Shown piece by piece: positions 16,482-24,775 of a stretch of 64,000 bases of DNA (position 1 is the stretch's first letter; each line of letters opens with the position of its first letter). Location of the stretch: contig NZ_BSPC01000052.1 of NCBI RefSeq assembly GCF_030160835.1, positions 54,394 to 118,393 on the forward strand. Direction: 5' to 3'. A program made the position numbers and the translations under genes. The DNA comes from Labrys miyagiensis. Its GTDB lineage: Bacteria; Pseudomonadota; Alphaproteobacteria; Rhizobiales; Labraceae. A model generated the notes under the pieces. The model was not told the origin of the DNA. It worked only from the letters and a program-made list of their open reading frames with translations, and searched no databases.

Positions 16482-17423
16482 TTACGCTGCCTTGGCGTCG
16501 AGGCGGTCCATCAGCGCATCGAGCTTGCCCATAATCGCCAGCAGCTTCTCGCGGCGGGCGAGGCCTTCCTTGCCCAGTTCCGCGAAAGTCGTCAGCGGAG
16601 CGCGCACATCGCCGACGGGATAGCCCGCTGCTGCGGCCAGCGCCTTGGAATAGCACTGGTGGCCATAGGTCGGATGGCCGGCGGCGATGATGTGGTCCAT
16701 CTCGTTGATCAGCGCCTGGATGGCGCGGGCATCGTCGAGGCGCCCCGCGACCAGGAAATCCCAGATGCGCGAAGAGGCCCGCGGGATATAGTTGCCATAG
16801 GGGTTCACATAGCCGACGGCGCCGAGACGGTAGCTCTCGACGATGCGTTCGCCGGCGAAGACGTTCATCACGCCGTCCGTGAGTTCGACGATGTCATAGA
16901 CACGGCCGACGTTCATGCTCGCTTCCTTGATGTAGCGCACATTCTCGAAGGCCCTGGTCATCTTGGCGATGAGCGCCGGCTTCATGTCGACATTGGTGGT
17001 GACGGGGTTGTTGTAGAGCATGATCGGCAGGGTCACCGCTTCCGAGATCGCCTTGTAGTAGGTGAAGATCTCGTCCTCGGTGGGGGTGTAGTAGTAGGGC
17101 GGGGCGATCATCAGCCCGTCGGCGCCCATTTCCTGCGCCTCCTTGCTGTAGCGCACGGCGTTGGGCGTATGCGCGTTCATGGTGCCGACCATCACCTGCA
17201 TGCGGCCGGCGACATGCTTCACCGTCTCCTCGACATAATGCCGGCGTTCCTCGTCGGTAACGGTGAGGAATTCGCCGGTGGTGCCGAGGATGATCACGCC
17301 CGGCACGCCGCAGGCCAACTGCCAATCGAGGAAGCGCTTGAGGGCAGGCACGTCGATGGCACCACCGTCCGGCGTGAAGGGGGTGACGGTGACGCTGTGA
17401 CTGCCGCGAAACTGCTTGGCCAT
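16482..17423 (-). CDS. DapA/NanA-family lyase or dehydratase, first copy
   Basis: The 313-residue TIM-barrel enzyme carries the family residues: GTTGEF (47-52), Tyr137 in MLYNNPVTTN and the Schiff-base Lys166 in RYIKEAS. The family includes dihydrodipicolinate synthase, sialate lyase, keto-deoxy-sugar-acid dehydratases and the pyrroline-hydroxycarboxylate deaminase of hydroxyproline catabolism; sequence alone does not decide. The YGNYIPRA stretch near residue 228 is distinctive. The ATG at 17423 gives a normal length; its ribosome binding site is weak. It diverges from the FAD oxidoreductase gene with operator c between, so both are probably induced together. A housekeeping lysine-biosynthesis role is unlikely in this context. 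Confidence 0.85.
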   Translation of the reverse strand: MAKQFRGSHSVTVTPFTPDGGAIDVPALKRFLDWQLACGVPGVIILGTTGEFLTVTDEERRHYVEETVKHVAGRMQVMVGTMNAHTPNAVRYSKEAQEMGADGLMIAPPYYYTPTEDEIFTYYKAISEAVTLPIMLYNNPVTTNVDMKPALIAKMTRAFENVRYIKEASMNVGRVYDIVELTDGVMNVFAGERIVESYRLGAVGYVNPYGNYIPRASSRIWDFLVAGRLDDARAIQALINEMDHIIAAGHPTYGHQCYSKALAAAAGYPVGDVRAPLTTFAELGKEGLARREKLLAIMGKLDALMDRLDAKAA

Positions 17424-17556
17424 GGGAAATTGTCCGGTCTGGAAGGTATGTTGGAGGCGTGAAAAGTGTGGGCGGTGAACGGATGGGCCGGGACCGTGCT
17501 TGCCTGCGCTGAGACAATGTGCCGGTGTTGGGGACATCGCCATCACGAAGAAACGC

Positions 17557-17590
17557 GTTCACACAGCGAACGTTTGTTACTATAGCGAAC
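17557..17590. promoter_or_regulatory. Regulon operator, site c
   Basis: Left 15-mer GTTCACACAGCGAAC, spacer GTTT, right 15-mer GTTACTATAGCGAAC. Lies between the divergent DapA-family gene (starts 17423) and FAD oxidoreductase gene (starts 17634). Confidence 0.72.
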
Positions 17591-17633
17591 GGGTTGGTGC
17601 AGGCAAGGCCGTTGATGGTTCCGTGAGGCGTTG

Positions 17634-18770
17634 ATGTCGGATGTGATTGTGATCGGCGGCGGTCTCGCGGGCTGTGCCACGGCCTATTACCTGGCCGCGG
17701 ACGGTGTTTCCGTCACGCTGCTCGAGCGCTCCGATCTCAACACCCTGGCCTCCGGTTCCAATGCCGGCAGTCTCCATGCCCAGATCCCTCATGACCCCTT
17801 CATCACCAAGGGCGAGGGCTGGGCGCACGTCTTCTCCCCCACCATCGGCCTGCTCTCGCGTTCCATCGCGATGTGGCGCGAGTTGCCGGCCCTGCTTGGC
17901 ATGGATCTCGAGGTCTCGCTGAGAGGCGGTCTCCTGGTCGCGCCCAACGAGGCGCAACTGCGCGATATCGAGCGCAAGGTAGCGTTCGAACGGGAGCAGG
18001 GGCTGACGGTGGAATTGCTGGACCGCACCGCGCTGCGCGAGCGTGCGCCCTATCTGGCCGACCACATGGTCGGTGGCGCCTTCTGCCCGGACGAGGGCAA
18101 GGCCAGTCCCTTCCTGGCCGCGCCGGCCTATGCGGCGGCGGCCGAGCGCCTCGGCGTCAGGATCCTCCGGCACACCGAAGTGCAGGGCATCACGCGCGAG
18201 AGCGATGGTTTTGCGCTCGCCACCAGCGCCGGCATGCTCAGGGCGCCGCGGCTGGTCGATGCCGCCGGGGTCGAGGCGGGACGCATCGCGGCGATGCTCG
18301 GCATCGAGCTTGCCGATGTGCAGGGCTTTCCGATCCAGGCGAGCGCCACGGAGCAGGTTGCGCCGCTGGTGCCGCACCTCGTCTATTTCACCGGCGAGAA
18401 ATTGACACTGAAGCAGAACAATGCCGGCACGCTGCTGATTGGCGGCGGCTGGGCGGCGCGGCTCGGGCGCCACGGCAATCCGATTGTCGATCCCGACTCG
18501 CTCGCCCGTAACCTTGCCGTCGCGGTCTCCGTCGTGCCCGCTTTGGCGAAGATCAGGATCGTGCGGACATGGGCGGCCATCGTCAGCGGCACGGATGACT
18601 GGAAGCCGATCCTCGGCGAGATTCCGCGCATGCCCGGCTTCTTCGTGAATTTCTTTCCCTGGATGGGCTTTACGGCAGGCCCGCTCGCGGCGCGCATCGT
18701 CGCCAGCATGGTGCAGGGCAGGGAGCCGCCCGTCGATATGGACCTCGGGCCATTTCTGCCCAAAGCCTGA
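17634..18770 (+). CDS. FAD-dependent amine/D-amino-acid oxidoreductase (DAO family), first copy
   Basis: 378 residues with the Rossmann FAD motif at the N-terminus ([18 protein letters not shown]), the acidic ribose-binding end (LLERSD) and the DAO-family C-terminal part ([38 protein letters not shown]). Such enzymes oxidise secondary or primary amines of amino acids to imines; examples are DadA, glycine oxidase and D-hydroxyproline dehydrogenase. The conserved [11 protein letters not shown] stretch also occurs (as GSNANAGSLHVQM) in the second DAO gene at 26457, so the two are close paralogues. GAGG five bases upstream supports the ATG at 17634 over the TTG just before it. Confidence 0.85.
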   Translation: MSDVIVIGGGLAGCATAYYLAADGVSVTLLERSDLNTLASGSNAGSLHAQIPHDPFITKGEGWAHVFSPTIGLLSRSIAMWRELPALLGMDLEVSLRGGLLVAPNEAQLRDIERKVAFEREQGLTVELLDRTALRERAPYLADHMVGGAFCPDEGKASPFLAAPAYAAAAERLGVRILRHTEVQGITRESDGFALATSAGMLRAPRLVDAAGVEAGRIAAMLGIELADVQGFPIQASATEQVAPLVPHLVYFTGEKLTLKQNNAGTLLIGGGWAARLGRHGNPIVDPDSLARNLAVAVSVVPALAKIRIVRTWAAIVSGTDDWKPILGEIPRMPGFFVNFFPWMGFTAGPLAARIVASMVQGREPPVDMDLGPFLPKA

Positions 18771-18797
18771 GGCCTTGTGCAGAGGGCGGAGCCGGCC

Positions 18798-19535
18798 TCA
18801 ATGCCTGAGGATCTTGCTCACGAACTCCTTCGTGCGGGTTTCCTTCGGATTTTCGAAGATCTCCCTGGGCGCGCCGGTCTCGACGATCTGGCCCTTGTCC
18901 ATCATCACCACGCGGGTGGAGACCTCGCGCACGAAGGCCATTTCGTGCGATACGATCAGCATGGTGATGCCCTCGCTGGCGAGCGAACGGATGGTATCCA
19001 GCACCTCGGTGACGAGTTCCGGGTCGAGCGCGGCGGTGACCTCGTCGAGCAGCAGGATCTCGGGCTTGAGCGCCAGGGCCCGGGCGATGGCGACGCGCTG
19101 CTGCTGGCCGCCGGAAAGCTGGTCGGGATAGGCGTGATGCTTCTCGCTGAGGCCGACCTTGGCGAGCAGCGCCGTCGCTTCCTTCTCGACATCGGCCTTG
19201 GGGCGCTTCTTGATCTTGAGGGGCGCGATGGTGACATTGCGCATCACGTCCATGTTCTGGAAGAGATTATACTGCTGGAACACGATGGCCATGCGATCGC
19301 GCATCGCGCGCAACTGGGCCCGTGAGGCATAGTCGACCTGGCCGCCATCGAGGCGCACCCGCCCGCCGGTCGGCGGCAGCAGGCCCATCAGCACGCGCAG
19401 GAAGGTGCTCTTGCCCGAGCCCGAGGGCCCGATCAGGCTAATCACCTCACCCTTGTTCACCGACAGGTTCACGTTGGACAGAACCGGGACCCGTCCATAC
19501 GCGCTCGAGAGATTCTCTGCTTCGAGAAGTGGCAA
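18798..19535 (-). CDS. Polar amino-acid ABC transporter, ATP-binding subunit
   Basis: 245 residues of the GlnQ/HisP type: Walker A (GPSGSGKST), Q-loop (VFQQYNLF), signature ([15 protein letters not shown]), Walker B ([15 protein letters not shown]) and switch His (IVSHEM). It energises the importer formed with the two upstream permeases and the binding protein. Its ATG lies 89 bases inside the end of the preceding permease gene, an unusually long overlap for such operons, which would couple their translation. It is the last gene of the operon and converges on the FAD oxidoreductase gene, with a GAGGCC / GGCCTC inverted repeat between the stops. Confidence 0.93.
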   Translation of the reverse strand: MPLLEAENLSSAYGRVPVLSNVNLSVNKGEVISLIGPSGSGKSTFLRVLMGLLPPTGGRVRLDGGQVDYASRAQLRAMRDRMAIVFQQYNLFQNMDVMRNVTIAPLKIKKRPKADVEKEATALLAKVGLSEKHHAYPDQLSGGQQQRVAIARALALKPEILLLDEVTAALDPELVTEVLDTIRSLASEGITMLIVSHEMAFVREVSTRVVMMDKGQIVETGAPREIFENPKETRTKEFVSKILRH

Positions 19536-20205
19536 GGCGTTTCTCCAGATAGGCGCCGAGGCGGCTGAGGGGGTAGGACATCACGAAATAGCCGGCGAGC
19601 ACCACGCCATAGACGAGGAAGGGCGAGAAACCGCGGCCGACGAACATCTTTCCGGTGAAAGTGAGTTCGACCACGCCCATCTGCGAGGCGAGGGCCGTGT
19701 CCTTGATGAACATCACCATGAAGGCAAAGCCGGGCGGCAGAATCACCTTCCAGGCCTGCGGCAGGATCACCGACAGCAGCGTGCGCCAGAAGCCGAAATT
19801 CATCGCCTCGGCCGCCTCGCGCTGGGCCTTGGGCACCGACTCCATGCCGGCCCGGATGATCTCCGACATGAAGGCCGTCGAGACCAGGCAGATCGAGATC
19901 AGCGCGATGACGAAGAGCGAGATGCCCCGGCTGATCGCCTGCACCCCGAACATCACGATGAACAGGATGACGAGGAAGGGAATGCGCCGGAAGATCTCGA
20001 CATAGAGCGTCACCAGCAGGCGCAGCGGCAGGAGCAGCCTGCTGTGTGTCGAGCGGATGCCGGCGATCAGGAAGCCGAAGAAAAAGCCGATGCCGCAGCC
20101 GACGATGGTGAGGGCGAGGGTGGTGCCCATCGCCTGCAGCACGAAGATGGCGTTGTAATAGGTGAAGAACTGTGGCGCGTCTTCGAGGATCCGGTTCCAC
20201 CACAT
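19447..20205 (-). CDS. Polar amino-acid ABC transporter permease, second
   Basis: 252-residue inner-membrane protein of the HisM/GlnP type with five or so hydrophobic helices and the EAA loop facing the ATPase (MESVPKAQREAAEAMNFG). The start ATG overlaps the stop of the preceding permease by one base (TGATG). The C-terminal 30 residues (after [14 protein letters not shown]) are low in hydrophobicity and overlap the ATPase gene; they may be a natural extension made possible by the overlap. Confidence 0.92.
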   Translation of the reverse strand: MWWNRILEDAPQFFTYYNAIFVLQAMGTTLALTIVGCGIGFFFGFLIAGIRSTHSRLLLPLRLLVTLYVEIFRRIPFLVILFIVMFGVQAISRGISLFVIALISICLVSTAFMSEIIRAGMESVPKAQREAAEAMNFGFWRTLLSVILPQAWKVILPPGFAFMVMFIKDTALASQMGVVELTFTGKMFVGRGFSPFLVYGVVLAGYFVMSYPLSRLGAYLEKRLATSRSRESLERVWTGPGSVQREPVGEQG

Positions 20206-20879
20206 CAGAAGATCCTCGCCTTGACACGGAAGGCCCAGCGCCCGACCAGCGCCAGCGCCATGGAGGCGATGAAGGTCAGCACGATATAGATGACGGCGAT
20301 CACCGAGAAGGTCTCGATGGTGCGCAGGTTCTGGGTGGAAATGTTGATGGCCCGTCCGGTCAGCTCCTCTACCCCGAACACGGCGGCGATCGAGCTGCCC
20401 AGCACCAGCCAGATGAAGAAATTGCTCAGCGGGGCATAGATCGTCTTGGCGATGTGCGGCAGGATGACGAAACGCACCATCTGCCAGCCCGACATGCCCA
20501 GGACCTGCGCCGTCTCGATCTCCTCACGCCGCACCGAAAGGATGCCGCCACGCAGGATGTCGGTGAGATAGGCGCCGGAGTTCACCGTCATGCCGATCAC
20601 CACGGCGGTCATCGGCGAGAGGACGACGCCCGCATCGGGCAGCGCGTAGAACAGGAAGTAGATCTGCACCAGGGCAGGTGTGTTGGTGAAGAAGATCACA
20701 TAGGCGTTGATCAGGCTGCGGATCGGCTTGCCGCCATAGACCTTGCCGAGGGCGCCGAACAGGCCGATCAGGGCGCCGAGCCAGAAGGACAGGAAGGCAA
20801 CTTCGAGTGTCAGCAGGGCACCGCCGAGCAGATAAGGCAGCTGCGCCAGGACGACACTGAATTGGAACGTATAGTGCAA
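20205..20879 (-). CDS. Polar amino-acid ABC transporter permease, first
   Basis: 224-residue HisQ/GlnP-type permease. Hydrophobic helices alternate with the EAA motif (SVRREEIETAQVLGMSGWQ), and the N-terminus begins with a membrane segment (PYLLGGALLTLEVAFLSFWL). It forms a heterodimer with the next gene. A 124-base gap with a strong hairpin separates it from the binding-protein gene, usual where the binding protein is needed in excess. Confidence 0.92.
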   Translation of the reverse strand: MHYTFQFSVVLAQLPYLLGGALLTLEVAFLSFWLGALIGLFGALGKVYGGKPIRSLINAYVIFFTNTPALVQIYFLFYALPDAGVVLSPMTAVVIGMTVNSGAYLTDILRGGILSVRREEIETAQVLGMSGWQMVRFVILPHIAKTIYAPLSNFFIWLVLGSSIAAVFGVEELTGRAINISTQNLRTIETFSVIAVIYIVLTFIASMALALVGRWAFRVKARIF

Positions 20880-20956
20880 TGGTCGCGGCCTCCACCTCCA
20901 GGCTGGCAGCGGAACAGATTACTCCATTCCTCGGTCAATACAGCATGGTTCCGTCG

Positions 20957-20991
20957 AGCCCCTCCGGCCCGACGGATCAGGGCGGAGGGGC
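20957..20991. terminator. Intercistronic hairpin after the binding-protein gene
   Basis: GC-rich inverted repeat (AGCCCCTCCGGCCC against GGGCGGAGGGGC) just after the stop of the substrate-binding-protein gene and before the first permease gene. In ABC operons such structures commonly attenuate read-through or protect the 3' end of the binding-protein message. Confidence 0.5.
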
Positions 20992-21003
20992 CGGCTTTTC
21001 AAA

Positions 21004-21813
21004 TCAGAAATAGGGACTGGGGACGACAGGCTTCAGCATTGGCTGGCCGTACCACTTCTGCCAGGTATCGTTGACGTAGTTGCTCGAATGCAGGTCGTAG
21101 AGCAGTATATTGAGGAAATTGCGCAGGCCGTCATTGCCCTTCTGCACGCCGATCGAATCGTAATTGGTGAAGATCGTGTCGTTGAGGGTGCGCCATTTCA
21201 CGTCGGGATAGTTCTTGGTGAAGGCGAGGAAGAAGTCGATGTTCTCGATGATGGCATCGCCGCGGCCCTGAGCGACCGCTCGTACCGTGTCGGCATTGTT
21301 CTCGACCAGCAGAACCTTGGCGTTGGGCAGCTTGTCCTTCAGGAAGTCCACCGACCAGTTACCGCGCATGTTCACCAGGGTGTATTTGTCGGCGTTGAAG
21401 TCCGTCCACTTCTGGGTGTCGTTCTTGTCGGTGGTGAGCACCGCCATCGATTCCGTGTGCAGCGGCACGGTGAAGTCGATGAGCTTGGCGCGCTCGGCCG
21501 AACGGGTGAGGGCGCCGAGCGAGATATCGATCTGGTCCGCCACCAGATAGGGCACGCGCTGGGCGGTTTCGGTGGGCACGAATTCGGCCTTCACGCCGAT
21601 CGCCGCGGCAATCTTGTTGCCGACGTCGATGTCGAAGCCCTCGAACTCGTTGGTCTTGCCATAGGAGCTCATGGGCGGGAAGTTTGGATTGACGCCGATC
21701 TTGATGGTGCCCGCCTGGATGATCTGGTCAAGCGAGCGTGCTTCCACGGCATGGGCGAGCATGACGGTGCCGAGCAGCGCCGCCGATGCGAGAGAGAGAA
21801 GTTTCCGCAGCAT
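21004..21813 (-). CDS. Polar amino-acid ABC transporter, periplasmic binding protein
   Basis: 269 residues with a Sec signal peptide (ASAALLGTVMLAHAVEA) and the family-3 solute-binding fold: IKIGVNPNFPPMSS, FEGFDIDVGNKIAAAIGV, LVADQIDISLGALTRSAERAKLIDFTVP. The Arg and Asp that hold the alpha-amino and carboxylate groups in this family appear conserved (TRSAERAKLIDF). The ligand is therefore probably an amino acid or a close derivative. First gene of a four-gene operon whose promoter region carries operator d. Confidence 0.92.
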   Translation of the reverse strand: MLRKLLSLASAALLGTVMLAHAVEARSLDQIIQAGTIKIGVNPNFPPMSSYGKTNEFEGFDIDVGNKIAAAIGVKAEFVPTETAQRVPYLVADQIDISLGALTRSAERAKLIDFTVPLHTESMAVLTTDKNDTQKWTDFNADKYTLVNMRGNWSVDFLKDKLPNAKVLLVENNADTVRAVAQGRGDAIIENIDFFLAFTKNYPDVKWRTLNDTIFTNYDSIGVQKGNDGLRNFLNILLYDLHSSNYVNDTWQKWYGQPMLKPVVPSPYF

Positions 21814-21947
21814 GTAGTCGTCCTCCTCCGCCGGCGGAAGCCGGCACGTGATACCCCTCTGCCAGACCGCAGCGGCCCCTCCTGGGCTTCAGCCTCCGAT
21901 CCGCACCCGCATGCTGGCAAAACATAGGCCCGCCGGTCAACAGAAAT

Positions 21948-21981
21948 GTACGTTATACGAACATTTGTGCGAAATAAGCAC
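21948..21981. promoter_or_regulatory. Regulon operator, site d
   Basis: Left 15-mer GTACGTTATACGAAC, spacer ATTT, right 15-mer GTGCGAAATAAGCAC. Lies 134 bases upstream of the amino-acid ABC operon in the 306-base gap between that operon and the SDR gene ahead of it. The rest of the gap shows no gene. Confidence 0.75.
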
Positions 21982-22119
21982 AGTGCACTTTTGCCATATT
22001 GGCGGCAAGTGCGCCATCCTTGGCCGTAAAAGACATGCCGGTGCGGGCCTTTTCGAGGCCTGCCCGCCGCTCTCCGGCAGTGATCATATGCAAGATATGG
22101 GCCCGCCGACCTGCTCGCC

Positions 22120-22887
22120 TCAGCGGATATAGGTCGCGCCGTTCACATCCAGCGTGGCGCCGGATAGATGGCGCGATTTGCCGGTGGCGAGGAAGGCGAC
22201 GAGGTGGCCGATATCGTCGGGCGGCACCCATTCGCCCATGGCGAGTCCGGCGAAGATCTTGTCGGTGCCGCCCTGGGTCGCGGCGAAAGCCTCGGACATC
22301 TGCGTGGCGACCACGCCGGGCGCGATGATGTAGGTGAGGATGTTGTCGCGGGCATGGGCGCGCGCCACCGTCTGGGCCATCGCCTTCACGGCCGCCTTGG
22401 AAGCAGCATAGGCCATGGTGGCGGGATTGGTGACGCCGCGCTGGGCGCCCCAGCTCGAAATGGTGATCAGCATGCCGCCGCCAACGGCGAGATAATGCTT
22501 GATTGCTCGGCGCACGAGACGCGCGGGCGCGAGGACATTGACCTGCAGCGTCTCCGCCCACACCGCATCCCAGGTCTCGTCATCTTCCTCGATGCCGCCG
22601 TTCCAGCGCATGATGGCGGCGTTGTTGACGAAGACGTCGATCCGCCCACGCCATTGCTGCGCCTCGTCCCACAGGCGTTCGGCGGCTGCAAGATCATGCA
22701 GGTCGGCCTGCAGGAAGAGCTTGCGATCCGCCGGCACGCCGGCAAGCGCGGCCTCGGCGCCCGCCCGGTCCGAGCCATAATGGGCGACGACATGGGCACC
22801 CGCGTCGCCCACGATGCGGGCAGTGGCGGCGCCGATGCCTTTGGAGGCGCCTGTGATCAGGACGGTCTTGCCGTTGAGGTCCAGCAT
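22120..22887 (-). CDS. Short-chain dehydrogenase/reductase (SDR 1)
   Basis: 255-residue classical SDR: NAD(P)-binding TGASKGIGAATARI, NNAA (VFVNNAAIMRWN), catalytic Ser region (ITISSWGAQRG) and YxxxK (YAASKAAVKAM). It would oxidise or reduce a secondary alcohol/ketone; the substrate is unknown. GGAG stands seven bases before the ATG at 22887. It lies 19 bases after SDR 2 in a two-gene operon controlled from operator e. Confidence 0.88.
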   Translation of the reverse strand: MLDLNGKTVLITGASKGIGAATARIVGDAGAHVVAHYGSDRAGAEAALAGVPADRKLFLQADLHDLAAAERLWDEAQQWRGRIDVFVNNAAIMRWNGGIEEDDETWDAVWAETLQVNVLAPARLVRRAIKHYLAVGGGMLITISSWGAQRGVTNPATMAYAASKAAVKAMAQTVARAHARDNILTYIIAPGVVATQMSEAFAATQGGTDKIFAGLAMGEWVPPDDIGHLVAFLATGKSRHLSGATLDVNGATYIR

Positions 22888-22906
22888 GGTGTGCTCCGGG
22901 GGGTAA

Positions 22907-23665
22907 TCAGGCAAGGCCCGCATCGACGGGAAGCAATTCGCCGCTGATGCCGCTCGACAGGTCGCTGGCGAGGAACAGCGCGGCCTTGGCGACCTCCTCG
23001 GCCGTCGCCAGCCTTTGCAGCGCGTTTCCGGACGCCAGGCCAGCCAGGGCCTGCTCCTCCGAAGGGCCGCCGTCGCGGGCGCGGGCGCGAATGCGCTCCA
23101 GCAACGCATCGGTGGCGATCGGCCCGGGTGCGATGGCGTTGACGCGCACATTATAGCGGCCGAGATCCTGGGCCGCGGCGCGCAGGATGCCGAGCACGGC
23201 GTGTTTGGAGGCGGTGTAGAGCATCTGCCGGGGGTGGGCGACGAAGGCGTTGATCGAGGCCATCAGGATGGCCGAGCCGCCGCCCGCCTTCAAGGCAGGC
23301 GTGGCGTGCTTGAGCGTGGCGGCGACACCGCGCACATTCACGGCCATCACCCTGTCCCACTCGACAAGGTCGAGCGTCTCCGTCTCGCGCCAGGGCGGCA
23401 CCAGGCCGGCATTGGCCACGACGACATCGAGCCGGCCATGGCGCTCCAGGACGGCGGCTACGGCTTTTTCGAGCGAGGCCTCGTCACCGACATCGCCGGC
23501 GATGAAGTCGAAGCCGGCGGGCAGCCTTGCGTCCCGGCCGAGTTCGGGCAGGTCGATGGCGCCCCCTTTGGCGCCGGCGGCCGAGAAGCAGGAAGCGATC
23601 GCAAGGCCGAGGCCTCGCGATCCGCCGGTGATCAGGGCGACGCGACCTTCCAGGAGGGGGTGCAT
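22907..23665 (-). CDS. Short-chain dehydrogenase/reductase (SDR 2)
   Basis: 252-residue classical SDR with TGGSRGLGLAIAS, ANAGLVPPW, the serine strand (AILMASINAFVAHPRQ) and YTASKHAVLGI. It ends in the usual SGELLPVDAG substrate-loop segment. First gene of the SDR pair, divergent from the 3-hydroxyacyl-CoA-dehydrogenase-like gene with operator e between. The frame stays open far upstream but that part is antisense to the divergent gene and is not coding. Confidence 0.88.
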   Translation of the reverse strand: MHPLLEGRVALITGGSRGLGLAIASCFSAAGAKGGAIDLPELGRDARLPAGFDFIAGDVGDEASLEKAVAAVLERHGRLDVVVANAGLVPPWRETETLDLVEWDRVMAVNVRGVAATLKHATPALKAGGGSAILMASINAFVAHPRQMLYTASKHAVLGILRAAAQDLGRYNVRVNAIAPGPIATDALLERIRARARDGGPSEEQALAGLASGNALQRLATAEEVAKAALFLASDLSSGISGELLPVDAGLA

Positions 23666-23724
23666 GAATGGATCTCGCTCTTTCTGGCGGCAGGCCGAAC
23701 GGGCTTGCGAATTACCCGGGGCAA

Positions 23725-23758
23725 TGTAAATCTGTGTACAGAAGTTCGCAATGCGAAC
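23725..23758. promoter_or_regulatory. Regulon operator, site e
   Basis: Right 15-mer GTTCGCAATGCGAAC is a perfect palindrome; spacer AGAA; left 15-mer TGTAAATCTGTGTAC is degenerate. Lies between the divergent SDR 2 gene (starts 23665) and the plus-strand operon (starts 23807). Confidence 0.75.
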
Positions 23759-23806
23759 GCAATGAGGTGGCTTGCCGCCGCGCCCAGTCCCGTAACGGTT
23801 CCGATC

Positions 23807-24775
23807 ATGTCTCCAGCCCAGCCTGAAACCGATCACCCCGGCAAGACGATCGGGATCGTCGGCGGCGGCAGCATCGGGATCGCCTTCGCCGTGGTGTTCG
23901 CGCGGGCCGGCCATCGCGTCAGGCTCAGCGAGCCGGACGAGACCCGGCGCGGCGAGGTGCCCGCGATCCTCGCGCACAAGCTCGGGGACCTTGCAGCCTT
24001 CAATCTCATCGACGAACCGGCCAGCGCCATCGCAGCACGGGTCGAAGTCGTGGCCGACATGGCGGAGGCGGTTGCCGGGGCGATCTATGTGCAGGAATGC
24101 GCGCCGGAAAGGCTGGCGCTGAAGCAGGCGATCTTTGCCGAGCTGGATCGCCTGGCGTCGCCCGCCGTCGTGCTGGCCAGCGCCTCCTCGGCCATCACCG
24201 CTTCGGCCTTCGCGCGGGACCTGCCCGGACGCGATCGCATCCTCGTCGTCCATCCCGGCAACCCGCCCTTCCTGATTCCGGTCGCCGAGATGGTGCCGGC
24301 GCCGTTCACCAGCGGGGAAGCGGTCGCCTTCGCGCGGGAACTGCTTGCCAGTGCCGGCATGGCGCCTGTCCTGGTCAACAAGGAAATCGAGGGTTTCGTG
24401 TTCAACCGCCTGCAGGGTGCACTGCTCCGCGAGGCCTATTGCCTGGTGCGCGACGGCGTGGCCAGCGTCGAGGACGTCGACCGTATCGTGCGCGAGGGCC
24501 TCGGCCTGCGCTGGTCGGTGATCGGGCCGTTCGAGACCGTCGACCTGAACACGCAGGGCGGCATCGCCTCCCATGCCGAGAAAATGGGCCCCGCCTATGC
24601 GCGCATGGGGGCGGAGCGCGGGCAGGACGATCCGTGGACGCCGGGTCTCGTCGAAAAGGTCGCCGCAGAGCGCCGCGCTCTGCTACCGCTTGAGGGCTGG
24701 GCGGAGCGCGTGGCCTGGCGTGACCGCCGCCTGATGGCCCTGATTCGCCATCGCAAAGCCGAGCCTGCTGCATGA
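23807..24775 (+). CDS. 3-hydroxyacyl-CoA dehydrogenase family protein (carnitine dehydrogenase-like)
   Basis: 322 residues: an N-terminal Rossmann domain (KTIGIVGGGSIGIAFAVVFARAG), the catalytic-region segments (VQECAPERLALKQAIF, HPGNPPFLIPVAEMVP) and the C-terminal helical domain (GFVFNRLQGALLREAYCLV). Members of this branch oxidise free hydroxy acids such as L-carnitine or L-gulonate as well as 3-hydroxyacyl-CoA. The ATG at 23807 is placed shortly before the conserved domain; an ATG at 23762 is possible and neither has a strong ribosome binding site. The stop overlaps the start of the next gene (ATGA), forming an operon with the two dehydrogenase subunits. Confidence 0.85.
   Translation: MSPAQPETDHPGKTIGIVGGGSIGIAFAVVFARAGHRVRLSEPDETRRGEVPAILAHKLGDLAAFNLIDEPASAIAARVEVVADMAEAVAGAIYVQECAPERLALKQAIFAELDRLASPAVVLASASSAITASAFARDLPGRDRILVVHPGNPPFLIPVAEMVPAPFTSGEAVAFARELLASAGMAPVLVNKEIEGFVFNRLQGALLREAYCLVRDGVASVEDVDRIVREGLGLRWSVIGPFETVDLNTQGGIASHAEKMGPAYARMGAERGQDDPWTPGLVEKVAAERRALLPLEGWAERVAWRDRRLMALIRHRKAEPAA

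Noticed and set aside
23666-24574. N-terminal extension of SDR 2 to 555 codons
   Set aside because: Overlaps the divergent dehydrogenase gene and operator e; SDRs of this class are about 250 residues.
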